DNA from: Candidatus Nanopelagicaceae bacterium
Lineage (GTDB): Bacteria > Actinomycetota > Actinomycetes > Nanopelagicales > Nanopelagicaceae
DNA length: 40,040 nucleotides
Assembly: GCA_018882885.1 (NCBI GenBank)
Contig: VERG01000014.1
Span: forward strand, 1 to 40,040
Direction: 5' to 3'
Shown here: one piece after another, positions 1-7,167 of the stretch
How the letters are laid out: each line of letters begins with the position of its first letter
Numbering within the stretch: position 1 is the stretch's first letter
The notes under the pieces: generated by a model
Seen by the model: only the letters and a program-made list of their open reading frames with translations
Database searches by the model: none
What the model was told of the DNA's origin: nothing
Translations under genes and position numbers: made by a program

Positions 1-1
1 G

Positions 2-913
2 TATGCGACCTACACTGGATCAGATCCCCGTAAGGTTCCTGCGGTTCTGCTAACTATTGCTTTTGTTGAAGAGGCCTTTGGTGCCTGGCATGTCGAAGGT
101 GGTTTGGGAGGCCTAGCCACAACTTTGGAGTCGCGGGTTAAAGATTTAGGTGTCGATCTAAGGCTTAATTCTTCGGTCGCAAATATCCTGCTGAAGGGGA
201 CGGTTGCAGTTGGGGTTCAGTTAGAAGATGGTTCTGAGCATTATTCAGATGTTGTAGTGGCTAATGCTGATGCTGATTTAATCTACAACAAACTGCTGCC
301 CAAAGTTAAGAAGACTAGTCGCGCCAGAAAAGCTTTGAAAAAGGCAACCCCTTCACTCTCTGGTTTCAGCTTGTTGCTCGGCTTATCTGGAAAATCCGAT
401 CTGGGCCACCACACCGTGTTATTTCCAGAAAATTACGATGCTGAGTTTGACCAGATCTTCAAAGAAAAACAACCAGTAAGTGATCCAGCAATTTACATTT
501 GCAACCCCAATGACTCAAAAATGATAAAAGACCAGTTTTCAGAGAATTGGTTTGTATTAGTTAACGCACCACGGCATGAACCAGATTTGGGTTTTGACTG
601 GCGCAAGCCCGGAATAAAAGAGGGTTATGCCAACCACATTATTGATTTGATGGAAAAACGTGGTTTAGAGGTTCGTTCACGATTGAAAGTAATGGAGATA
701 CGTACGCCGGCAGATTTAGAGATGAATGTACTCGCTCCTGGCGGATCTATTTATGGAACTTCCAGCAATGGCATGCGCTCCGCTTTCTTGCGCGCCAAAA
801 ATCGTTCTCCGATCAAAAACCTTTATTGCGTAGGAGGATCGGCTCATCCCGGCGGTGGACTTCCACTGGTTGGAATTAGCGCTGAGATTGTTGCAACAGC
901 TGTCGAAGAGTAA
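2..913 (+). CDS. CrtI-family FAD-dependent carotenoid desaturase/oxidoreductase (5' end outside window)
   Basis: The reading frame is open from the first bases, so the N-terminal FAD-binding Rossmann motif lies before the window and only about 303 residues are visible. The C-terminal part ends with the CrtI/CrtD-family FAD-binding signature: 'NLYCVGGSAHPGGGLPLVGI'. It also has the family-typical 'EGGLGGLATTLE' segment, as in phytoene desaturase-like proteins. It is a paralogue of the complete CrtI at 3437-4918, sharing its family but clearly different in sequence. With crtE, crtI, crtB and crtYcd nearby, a carotenoid-modifying desaturase or related oxidoreductase is likely, but the substrate cannot be read from sequence. 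Its 3' end overlaps the convergent CDP-alcohol transferase gene by 38 bases. Confidence 0.85.
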   Translation, partial: YATYTGSDPRKVPAVLLTIAFVEEAFGAWHVEGGLGGLATTLESRVKDLGVDLRLNSSVANILLKGTVAVGVQLEDGSEHYSDVVVANADADLIYNKLLPKVKKTSRARKALKKATPSLSGFSLLLGLSGKSDLGHHTVLFPENYDAEFDQIFKEKQPVSDPAIYICNPNDSKMIKDQFSENWFVLVNAPRHEPDLGFDWRKPGIKEGYANHIIDLMEKRGLEVRSRLKVMEIRTPADLEMNVLAPGGSIYGTSSNGMRSAFLRAKNRSPIKNLYCVGGSAHPGGGLPLVGISAEIVATAVEE

Positions 914-1505
914 AGAAAACAGTTATCGCCGAGATACTTTGTAGTACCGCCCAGATAATTGAAATCCCAAAAGTAAAATCAAGTTCAACAGCTCTGGCCA
1001 CCAAAACTATGAATACCATGCTGGCTCTGATAGGTCTTTCTGCAAAAGTGACTACGCCAATGTTATGAAAACCCAATCCTCCAGCACGGGCTCTCATGTA
1101 CTCCTGCACAAAGGCCGCCAACCAAGCTAATACAACCATCTCTAAAGGAGCACCTAACAGGAAAAGTCCGTATGCCCAAAGAGCTTCAACGATTCGATCA
1201 GCCAAGGCATCCAGTGCAGCGCCCCATTTACTTACCCGGCCAGTGATTATCGCCAAGGTTCCATCTAGACCATCTGCCGTTAACGATAGAACCAAGAACG
1301 CTATCGCCCAATTTGAATCAATAAAAAACACAAAACCCGCAGCTAAAAGCAGTGAAAGATAACTTAATCCATTAGGTGTAATCCGCAATTTAGCGATAAA
1401 ACTACAGATGGAATAGCTGATTGAGAGCCATCCTTTGACTATGCCTTTTACCTTTGCATCTCCATGGAGATTACTCCACTCGGAAAAATACTTTTCACGC
1501 TTCAT
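876..1505 (-). CDS. CDP-alcohol phosphatidyltransferase family membrane protein
   Basis: A 209-residue, multi-helix membrane protein of the CDP-alcohol phosphotransferase family, which transfers a phosphoalcohol from a CDP-linked donor (phosphatidylglycerol-phosphate, phosphatidylinositol or cardiolipin-type reactions). The motif region reads ADGLDGTLAI, eight residues, then GAALDALAD. All four metal-binding aspartates of the family pattern D-x2-D-G-x2-A-R-x8-G-x3-D-x3-D are present, but the usual Arg after Ala is Ile. The start codon overlaps the metF stop as ATGA, so it is probably the second gene of a metF operon. The 3' end runs 38 bases into the convergent crt gene. The acceptor alcohol cannot be assigned. 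Confidence 0.85.
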   Translation of the reverse strand: MKREKYFSEWSNLHGDAKVKGIVKGWLSISYSICSFIAKLRITPNGLSYLSLLLAAGFVFFIDSNWAIAFLVLSLTADGLDGTLAIITGRVSKWGAALDALADRIVEALWAYGLFLLGAPLEMVVLAWLAAFVQEYMRARAGGLGFHNIGVVTFAERPIRASMVFIVLVARAVELDFTFGISIIWAVLQSISAITVFFTLRQLLQQSQR

Positions 1506-2350
1506 CTCAAACCAATCCGCTTAATGACTTCCTTGGTCGAAGCAGCGGAGTTCATAGTGTAGAAATGCAGACCAGGTACTCCGACATTTAATAACTTCTG
1601 ACAAATTTCAACCGCAATCTCGATTCCAGCCTCTCTTAAACCGATGGGATCTGACTCATGTTGAGAGATTTTCTCTCTCACAGAGTCCGGAACTGGAGTT
1701 CCTGAGAGCTGGGCCATGCGATTTAGCTGTGAAATATTCGTGATGGGCAAAATTCCCGGATAAATAGAGAGTTTTGAATCTGAGGCTTTAAGTTGTTTTG
1801 TCAAAGCAAAATACTTATCTACATCAAAGAAGAATTGGGTCGTTGCAAAACTCGCCCCTCTTCTTTCCTTTTCCAGCAATACTTCAACATCCTTTGCAAA
1901 ATCCCCTTTGGAAGCTGGATGTCCATCAGGAAAAGCAGCCACACCAACTTCAAAGCCATTTTGCGTTGCTAAGGAAACTAATTGATCAGCGTGGTCAAAT
2001 CCATTTGGAGTTGAGACCCAATCAGCCTCCGGCCCACCTTGTGGATCTCCTCTCAACGCCAAGATAGATTTGATTCCAGAAACAGCATATTGTTGCAAAA
2101 TCTTTTCTAGCTCAGCTTTGGTAGAGCCAACGCATGTTAAGTGAGCGATAGTAGGAATGCCGGTTCGAGCGGTTATGGCAGAGGTAATTCTTATAGTTCT
2201 ATCTCTAGAAGAACCTCCGGCACCATAGGTGACCGATGCAAAATCAGGTCGACAATCTTCGAAAGCGGCTAAGGCATGCCAGAGTCGGTTCTCTCCCGCC
2301 TCATCTTTGGGCGGAAAGAATTCAACAGAGAAGGTGGGCGCGCCAGACAT
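1502..2350 (-). CDS. metF: Methylenetetrahydrofolate reductase (MetF-type)
   Basis: Reduces 5,10-methylene-THF to 5-methyl-THF for methionine synthesis, using FAD; cytosolic. The N-terminus MSGAPTFSVEFFPPK carries the family SxEFFPP motif with the likely catalytic Glu at residue 10. It is followed by SVTYGAGGSSRDRT, PTIAHLTCVG and ALRGDPQGG, all typical of MTHFR. I chose the ATG at 2350 (282 residues) over an ATG at 2407. The shorter protein starts where family members start, and the longer form would overlap the divergent crtE start. A TACCCT box lies 8 nt upstream and there is no Shine-Dalgarno, suggesting a leaderless mRNA. The gene is followed directly by the CDP-alcohol transferase. Confidence 0.93.
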   Translation of the reverse strand: MSGAPTFSVEFFPPKDEAGENRLWHALAAFEDCRPDFASVTYGAGGSSRDRTIRITSAITARTGIPTIAHLTCVGSTKAELEKILQQYAVSGIKSILALRGDPQGGPEADWVSTPNGFDHADQLVSLATQNGFEVGVAAFPDGHPASKGDFAKDVEVLLEKERRGASFATTQFFFDVDKYFALTKQLKASDSKLSIYPGILPITNISQLNRMAQLSGTPVPDSVREKISQHESDPIGLREAGIEIAVEICQKLLNVGVPGLHFYTMNSAASTKEVIKRIGLR

Positions 2351-2358
2351 ATAGCGGG

Positions 2359-2368
2359 AGGGTACCGT
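2359..2368. promoter_or_regulatory. Overlapping divergent -10 boxes of metF and crtE
   Basis: Only 24 bases separate the metF ATG (2350, minus) from the crtE GTG (2375, plus). In the middle, TACCGT on the plus strand (2363-2368) and TACCCT on the minus strand (2364-2359) share the same TA dinucleotide. The plus box ends 6 nt before the GTG and the minus box 8 nt before the ATG, which would place transcription starts at or within a few bases of the start codons. No clear -35 boxes are seen. Confidence 0.5.
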
Positions 2369-2374
2369 TGCGCC

Positions 2375-3436
2375 GTGAAATCTTTGGAACTGACTCAGAT
2401 TCGACATGAGCTGAACCAGATTTTGGCAGCGTTTACCAGTTCTCGAAGCGCCAAACTTGAACAGATCGGTTCGGAGTTAACTCCGGTTGCTAAGGCGATG
2501 TCAGATTTCATAAACGATGGTGGAAAGCGATTTAGACCTCTCTTTGCCTACCTTGGTTATTTGGCAAGTGGTTCAATGCAGCGCCCCGAGATTCTGAAGG
2601 CCTGCACCGCTTTGGAGTTGGTCCATGTTTGTGCCCTAATTCATGATGATGTGATGGATGGATCAGATACCAGACGCAACAAACCAGCGATTCACAAATC
2701 ATTTGAGGCGATTCACCGCTCGGAAAATTTAAATGGCGATGCACAAAGATTTGGAGTTGCCTCAGCGATTTTATTAGGTGACTTAGCTTTAGTATGGGCC
2801 GATCGCATGTTGGTCGAATCTGGAGTAACTCAGGCCGAATTTATGAATTGCCAAGAGGTATTTTGTGAGATGCGGGATGAGTTGATGGCAGGACAGTACC
2901 TAGATGTATTGGAAGGTGCACTTGCCACTACAAGTGTAGAAAGATCATTAAAGGTCGCTCGCTTCAAATCAGGTAAATACTCAATTGAAAGGCCGTTGCA
3001 CTTTGGAGCTGCGCTAGCCGGTCGCAACGATCTCTTTCAAACTTTCTCAAATTATGGTTTACCTCTTGGAGAGGCTTTCCAATTGCGCGATGATCTTCTT
3101 GGAGTTTTTGGTGATCCAAAGATAACTGGCAAGCCATCTGGAGATGATTTACGAGAGGGTAAGCGCACCGTACTTATCGCGACAACAATGGAGCTTGCAG
3201 AGCAATCAGCCAAAAATAAATTGCAGGATGGACTAGGCAAGCAGGATATTTCTGAACATGAAATTCAGGAGTTGCAGCAAATTATTGAAGGCTGTGGCGC
3301 TAGCGCCAAGGTTGAGAAGCTCATCACAGAGCTAACTGAGCAGGCAATTTCTGCGTTGCAGGATCCCCGTATTGATACCAAGATTGCCTCTGCATTAGAG
3401 GAAATGGCCATCATCGCTACACAACGGAGCTTATAA
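2375..3436 (+). CDS. crtE: Polyprenyl diphosphate synthase, probably geranylgeranyl diphosphate synthase
   Basis: Condenses isopentenyl diphosphate with allylic diphosphates to give the C20 precursor for phytoene. The 353-residue protein has GGKRFRP (49-55), the first Asp-rich motif DDVMD (91-95) and the second DDLLGVFGD (239-247), all standard for trans-prenyltransferases. A GTG at 2375 was chosen because the longer frame from 2276 would run into metF and adds no family-like sequence. Its stop directly abuts the crtI ATG, giving a crtE-crtI-crtB operon. The neighbourhood (metF, a PASTA kinase and aroG nearby) resembles the mycobacterial idsA2-pknL-aroG region, so this may be a resident actinobacterial GGPP synthase that also serves carotenoids. 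Product length is inferred from context. Confidence 0.9.
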   Translation: MKSLELTQIRHELNQILAAFTSSRSAKLEQIGSELTPVAKAMSDFINDGGKRFRPLFAYLGYLASGSMQRPEILKACTALELVHVCALIHDDVMDGSDTRRNKPAIHKSFEAIHRSENLNGDAQRFGVASAILLGDLALVWADRMLVESGVTQAEFMNCQEVFCEMRDELMAGQYLDVLEGALATTSVERSLKVARFKSGKYSIERPLHFGAALAGRNDLFQTFSNYGLPLGEAFQLRDDLLGVFGDPKITGKPSGDDLREGKRTVLIATTMELAEQSAKNKLQDGLGKQDISEHEIQELQQIIEGCGASAKVEKLITELTEQAISALQDPRIDTKIASALEEMAIIATQRSL

Positions 3437-4918
3437 ATGCGTACCATCAAAGGTAAAAGCGATCATGTTGTTGTAGTCGGGGCGGGATTAGCGGGATTGA
3501 GCACCGCCTTGCGTCTCACTGGTGCTGGTCGCAAAGTAACTGTAATAGAGCGGGAATCAGTCCCTGGTGGCCGTAATGGCTTGCTTGAAAAATCCGGTTA
3601 TGCATTTGATACCGGGCCTACCGTACTTACTATGCCTGACTTAATTTCTGATGCTTTGGCCTGTGTTGGAGAAAGGTTGGAAGACTGGCTCGAACTAATG
3701 CCGCTTCAGCCTTTATACAGAGCCTTTTACCATGATGGCTCGCAGCTAGATGTCCATGCTGATACCGCACAAATGGAGGCGGAGATTGAAAAGGTTATTG
3801 GCAGTGAGGAAGCAGCCGGTTATCGCCGTTATGTAGATTTTGTAACCAAGCTTTACCGCTATGAAATGAATGATTTCATCGATAGAAACATCGATACGCC
3901 ACTAAATTTGCTAACTCCGAATTTGGCACGCTTAATTGCAATTGGCGGATTTAGAAGATTAGCTCCTAAAGTTTCACAATTCTTAAAGGATCCTAGGACC
4001 CAGAAGGTTTACTCTTTTCAAGCCATGTACGCAGGTGTCTCGCCACAACAAGCTCTGGCAATTTACGCCGTTATTGCATACATGGATTCGGTAAATGGCG
4101 TTTTCTTTCCAAAAGGTGGTATGCATGCTGTTCCGCGGGCTTTGGCTGGAGCAGCTGCAAAACATGGGGTGGAGTTCAAGTACAACACTTCTGTAGAAAA
4201 GATTGAAAAGAATGGTTCTCGGGCTACCGCAGTTATTACCTCCAATGGTGAACGTATCGAATGTGATGCGCTGGTACTCAATCCTGATTTACCGGTCGCC
4301 TGGAGAGATCTATTGGGAAAGAGCCCGATATCCATAAAACGTCTTAATTACTCTCCATCATGCGTAACGATTTTGGCGGGCTCTTCACGAAGCTATGACC
4401 ATTTAGCTCATCACAACATTCATTTTGGCCAGTCATGGGATGGTGTATTTGATGAGCTAATTAAGAAAAAAACCTTGATGAGTGACCCAAGCTTGCTAGT
4501 TACAGTTCCTTCAAAGGATGATCCTTCTCTAGCTCCCAAAGGAAAACACAGTTACTACATCCTCTTCCCTACCCCAAACCTTGATGCAGATATCGATTGG
4601 AAGAAAACTAAACTTCAGTACCGCGATCAAATGTTGAAAACTATGGAACAGCGCGGATATGACGGATTCGGCGATTCCATTGAGGTGGAGCACATCACCA
4701 CTCCATTGGAGTGGGAAGCGATGGGGTTGGAGCGCGGCGCGCCTTTTGCTAGCGCACACACCTTCTTCCAAACCGGGCCATTTAGACCAAAGAATTTAGC
4801 CAAAGGTTTTGAAAATGTTGTGTTTACCGGAAGTGGAACTCAACCTGGAGTTGGAGTCCCTATGGTTTTGATTTCTGGCAGATTAGCTGCCGAAAGAATT
4901 GTTGGGCCGGTCAAGTAA
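3437..4918 (+). CDS. crtI: Phytoene desaturase
   Basis: FAD-dependent desaturase that converts phytoene stepwise to lycopene, membrane-associated. The 493-residue protein opens with the dinucleotide-binding motif VVVGAGLAGLSTALRL, followed by ERESVPGGRNG and FDTGPTVLTMPDL. It ends with the CrtI signature FTGSGTQPGVGVPMVLISGR. Length fits the bacterial CrtI family (about 490-510). The ATG follows the crtE stop without a gap, and crtB begins 14 bases after its stop, so translational coupling in one operon is likely. Four-step desaturation to lycopene is assumed from the lycopene cyclase genes next door. Confidence 0.94.
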   Translation: MRTIKGKSDHVVVVGAGLAGLSTALRLTGAGRKVTVIERESVPGGRNGLLEKSGYAFDTGPTVLTMPDLISDALACVGERLEDWLELMPLQPLYRAFYHDGSQLDVHADTAQMEAEIEKVIGSEEAAGYRRYVDFVTKLYRYEMNDFIDRNIDTPLNLLTPNLARLIAIGGFRRLAPKVSQFLKDPRTQKVYSFQAMYAGVSPQQALAIYAVIAYMDSVNGVFFPKGGMHAVPRALAGAAAKHGVEFKYNTSVEKIEKNGSRATAVITSNGERIECDALVLNPDLPVAWRDLLGKSPISIKRLNYSPSCVTILAGSSRSYDHLAHHNIHFGQSWDGVFDELIKKKTLMSDPSLLVTVPSKDDPSLAPKGKHSYYILFPTPNLDADIDWKKTKLQYRDQMLKTMEQRGYDGFGDSIEVEHITTPLEWEAMGLERGAPFASAHTFFQTGPFRPKNLAKGFENVVFTGSGTQPGVGVPMVLISGRLAAERIVGPVK

Positions 4919-4932
4919 CCTTTACTCCAACT

Positions 4933-5841
4933 ATGGATGAGTTAAGCGCAGCCGGGATAACCCAGCCGGCACTTCGAGCCTCTTATGCAGAATGTAAGAG
5001 ACTTAACTCGCTTCACGGCAAGACTTATTACTTGGCAACCTTACTTCTACCAAAAGCTAAACGTCCTCACGTTCATGCTTTATATGGTTTTGCCCGTTAT
5101 GCAGATGAGATTGTCGATGACCTATCATCAAAGCTTTCAAATCAAGAAAAAGCAGATTATCTCCGACGTTGGAGTGATCAGATGCTTCAGGACATCTCCA
5201 ACGGAAGAAGCTCTGACCATGTCGGCGCGGCCCTAGTAGATACTGTACAGAAATTTCAAATTCCTATTTCTTACTTTGAAGCCTTCTTACATTCAATGGC
5301 GATGGATTTAACAGTTACCGAGTATCAAAGCTTTGATGATCTAATGGAATATGTCTATGGATCAGCCGCAGTAATCGGCCTTCAAATGGTTTATGTATTA
5401 GGAACTTTGGAAGGAAAGAAATCTGAGGCTCTTCCACTAGCCGAAAATCTTGGGGTTGCATTTCAATTAGCCAACTTCATTAGGGATGTTGGAGAGGATC
5501 TAGAACGCGGGCGTATTTATCTACCCTTGCAAGAATTACAGAGTTTTGGCGTGTCAAAATCAATGTTAGAACAGCGCAAACTTACGCCTCAAATTATTGA
5601 GGCTTTGAAGTTCCAAATTGCGCGGGTTCGTGTGCTACAAGCAAAAGCTGATTCCGGAATTGCCTTGTTACAGTCTGAAGCTCGCCCGTGCATTGAGGCG
5701 GCTAGTGAACTTTATTGTGGCATCGTTGATGAGGTTGAAAACATTGATTACGACATCTTTAATCACCGCGCCAAGACTTCAACTTTAAGACGCGCAAAAG
5801 TGGCCCTACCAGCTTGGTTCAAAGCCATACAGGCTCGTTAA
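4933..5841 (+). CDS. crtB: Phytoene synthase
   Basis: Head-to-head condensation of two GGPP molecules to phytoene. The 302-residue protein shows both squalene/phytoene synthase Asp-rich motifs: DEIVD (58-62, within YGFARYADEIVDD) and DVGED (185-189, within ANFIRDVGEDLERGRIYLP). It is the last gene of crtE-crtI-crtB. Its stop codon is only 3 bases from the stop of the convergent crtYd, with no recognisable terminator between them. No clear Shine-Dalgarno precedes the ATG, so it may rely on coupling to crtI. Confidence 0.95.
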   Translation: MDELSAAGITQPALRASYAECKRLNSLHGKTYYLATLLLPKAKRPHVHALYGFARYADEIVDDLSSKLSNQEKADYLRRWSDQMLQDISNGRSSDHVGAALVDTVQKFQIPISYFEAFLHSMAMDLTVTEYQSFDDLMEYVYGSAAVIGLQMVYVLGTLEGKKSEALPLAENLGVAFQLANFIRDVGEDLERGRIYLPLQELQSFGVSKSMLEQRKLTPQIIEALKFQIARVRVLQAKADSGIALLQSEARPCIEAASELYCGIVDEVENIDYDIFNHRAKTSTLRRAKVALPAWFKAIQAR

Positions 5842-5844
5842 TCA

Positions 5845-6150
5845 TTAATCTCGCTGTACGCCTTTTTTGCCCCAATACATCCAGAGAGAAATAGTCATCA
5901 CAATCATTGTGAAACCGAAAAGTAAATCTTCTGCGGGAGCGGCAGCAATTCTTAATCCCGTGATTGCATCCGGGCTATAGGTAAGTATTCCTCGTGAGGT
6001 TAACCACCAATTAGTTATTAACTGGAAAAATACCAAAATGGCATACGCATTCCAAAAACTTTTGCGTTTCAAAATTCTAGAGCGGGTTATGTAAAGGTCA
6101 AATAAAACTACTAAAGGAACCGCAACAACGGCCAATTGAGTGTAGGTCAT
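5845..6150 (-). CDS. crtYd: Lycopene cyclase, CrtYd-type subunit
   Basis: Small (101 residues) integral membrane protein with about three helices and the conserved APAEDLLFGF motif of the CarR/CrtYd lycopene cyclase domain. In actinobacteria two such half-size subunits form the heterodimeric lycopene cyclase that closes the end rings of lycopene. Its ATG overlaps the crtYc stop as ATGA (6147-6150), so the two subunits are translationally coupled. Whether the rings are beta (CrtYc/d) or epsilon (CrtYe/f type) cannot be told by eye; beta is assumed. Confidence 0.88.
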   Translation of the reverse strand: MTYTQLAVVAVPLVVLFDLYITRSRILKRKSFWNAYAILVFFQLITNWWLTSRGILTYSPDAITGLRIAAAPAEDLLFGFTMIVMTISLWMYWGKKGVQRD

Positions 6151-6479
6151 ACTTCATCTCCAAAAGACCAGTTTCTCTTAACCGCACGAACCGCTTCAAT
6201 TGTCATTAGAGCGGCGAGCGGAACTACCAAGAAAAATAGGAACTCCTCCAGTGGAATTCCAGAAGGTCCATAAATCCCGACAACTTGTTTTTTATCAAAA
6301 AACCAATGTCCGGAGTGAACTGCGTAATAATCCCAGATCAGAAAAACTGTTGCAGTTGGAATAATGCTTAACAACGCCCTCTTTACTCTTCTCAACACAC
6401 CTACTTTGAAAATGAACTCAAGCCAAAAAGATCCAACTATGGTGAAGGCCAGCATGGCAAAGTAACTGTATTGGAGCAC
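6147..6479 (-). CDS. crtYc: Lycopene cyclase, CrtYc-type subunit
   Basis: Partner subunit of the heterodimeric lycopene cyclase: 110 residues, three predicted membrane helices, with the domain's PLEEFLFFLVVP motif (the PxE(E/D) signature). It starts at GTG 6479 with no Shine-Dalgarno; a TAACAT box on the minus strand (6490-6485) ends 5 nt upstream, suggesting a near-leaderless message. It is transcribed divergently from the TPP riboswitch and overlaps crtYd by four bases. Together the pair converges on crtB, so all core genes for a cyclic carotene are within 4.1 kb. Confidence 0.88.
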   Translation of the reverse strand: MLQYSYFAMLAFTIVGSFWLEFIFKVGVLRRVKRALLSIIPTATVFLIWDYYAVHSGHWFFDKKQVVGIYGPSGIPLEEFLFFLVVPLAALMTIEAVRAVKRNWSFGDEV

Positions 6480-6483
6480 GTCT

Positions 6484-6490
6484 TATGTTA
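6484..6490. promoter_or_regulatory. Overlapping divergent -10 boxes of crtYc and the riboswitch-pnuT transcript
   Basis: TATGTT on the plus strand (6484-6489) and TAACAT on the minus strand (6490-6485) occupy nearly the same bases. The minus box sits 5 nt before the crtYc GTG. The plus box would start transcription near 6496, close to the predicted start of the riboswitch P1 stem (6493). This is the third divergent pair in the window with opposed, overlapping TANNNT boxes. Confidence 0.4.
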
Positions 6491-6492
6491 AT

Positions 6493-6579
6493 CTCTATTC
6501 CAATCGGGAGCCAAAAGTTGGCTGAGAGGACCTTAAGGTCGACCGTTAGACCAGTTCGGTAATGCGAATTGGAAGGGAG
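6493..6579 (+). promoter_or_regulatory. TPP riboswitch (THI element)
   Basis: The sequence carries the THI-box landmarks in order: GGGAGCC then CTGAGA (6522-6527), two GACC blocks (6541-6544 and 6549-6552), and GGTAATGC (6558-6565) followed by GGAAGGGA. Arms 6493-6501 (CTCTATTCC) and 6571-6579 (GGAAGGGAG) can form P1 with eight of nine pairs. CAGTTCG/CGAATTG forms the P4-like stem. The 3' P1 arm contains the GGGAG Shine-Dalgarno of the next gene, six bases before its ATG. Thiamine pyrophosphate binding should therefore lock P1 and block translation. No terminator is seen, so control is probably translational. Confidence 0.92.
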
Positions 6580-6585
6580 AAAATC

Positions 6586-7167
6586 ATGTCTGTTTTTTTC
6601 ACAGCCTGGGGTTACGGGGTTACCTATTTGGAGTTTGCCTCAGTTATCGCTTCATTTGTCGCTGTAACACTCGGGGCTTTAGGAAAGAGAATTGCCTGGC
6701 CGTGGTGGGTAATTAGTAGCGCCCTATACGGCATCTTCTTTTACCAGGTTGATCTTTTTGCCAGCGCTTTGCTACAGATTGTTTTCATTGCGGCTGCAGT
6801 TTGGGGTTGGTTCGGATGGAAATCTACTGGTGCCCAACCCAGATACATGAAAAATAAGGAGCGCGGGCTTTGGGCTTTAATTTTGGTAAGTATGTGGTTA
6901 ATTAGCGCTCCTATTCTCGCCGATATCGGAGCAGCGGCTTCTAGACCGGATTCATTCCTCTTGGTTTCCAGCACTGTCGCGCAGATCGTAATGGTGCTAC
7001 AACGTCATGAAGCCTGGAGCTTATGGATTGTTATAAATTTGTTTGCTACCTATCACTATTCAAATCAAGAGTACTGGTTTACGGCGGTTCTTTATGTTGC
7101 ACTAACTATTCTTGCCATCTTTGGTTGGTTCAGCTGGCGGAAATTGCAGCAGAACGTTCAATTATGA
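6586..7167 (+). CDS. pnuT: PnuC-family transporter, probably thiamine-specific (PnuT)
   Basis: A 193-residue membrane protein with about six to seven helices and PnuC-family features: an LQIVFIAAAVWGWFGW segment (the family's LQxxFxxxxxxGWxxW) and a late WIVINLFATYHY helix. PnuC proteins are facilitators whose substrate is trapped by phosphorylation inside the cell. The TPP riboswitch directly upstream points to thiamine rather than nicotinamide riboside, as in described PnuT proteins. The ATG at 6586 was chosen because GGGAG lies six bases upstream. An in-frame ATG at 6562 is inside the riboswitch. The stop overlaps the start of the kinase gene as ATGA. Confidence 0.87.
   Translation: MSVFFTAWGYGVTYLEFASVIASFVAVTLGALGKRIAWPWWVISSALYGIFFYQVDLFASALLQIVFIAAAVWGWFGWKSTGAQPRYMKNKERGLWALILVSMWLISAPILADIGAAASRPDSFLLVSSTVAQIVMVLQRHEAWSLWIVINLFATYHYSNQEYWFTAVLYVALTILAIFGWFSWRKLQQNVQL

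Noticed and set aside
2276-2374. Longer crtE reading frame starting at 2276
   Set aside because: It runs across the metF 5' end and adds sequence unlike prenyl synthases; GTG 2375 with a TACCGT box 6 nt upstream fits better.
6562-6585. Upstream ATG for the PnuC-like gene
   Set aside because: It lies inside the conserved part of the TPP riboswitch and has no ribosome-binding site; the ATG at 6586 has GGGAG at the right distance.
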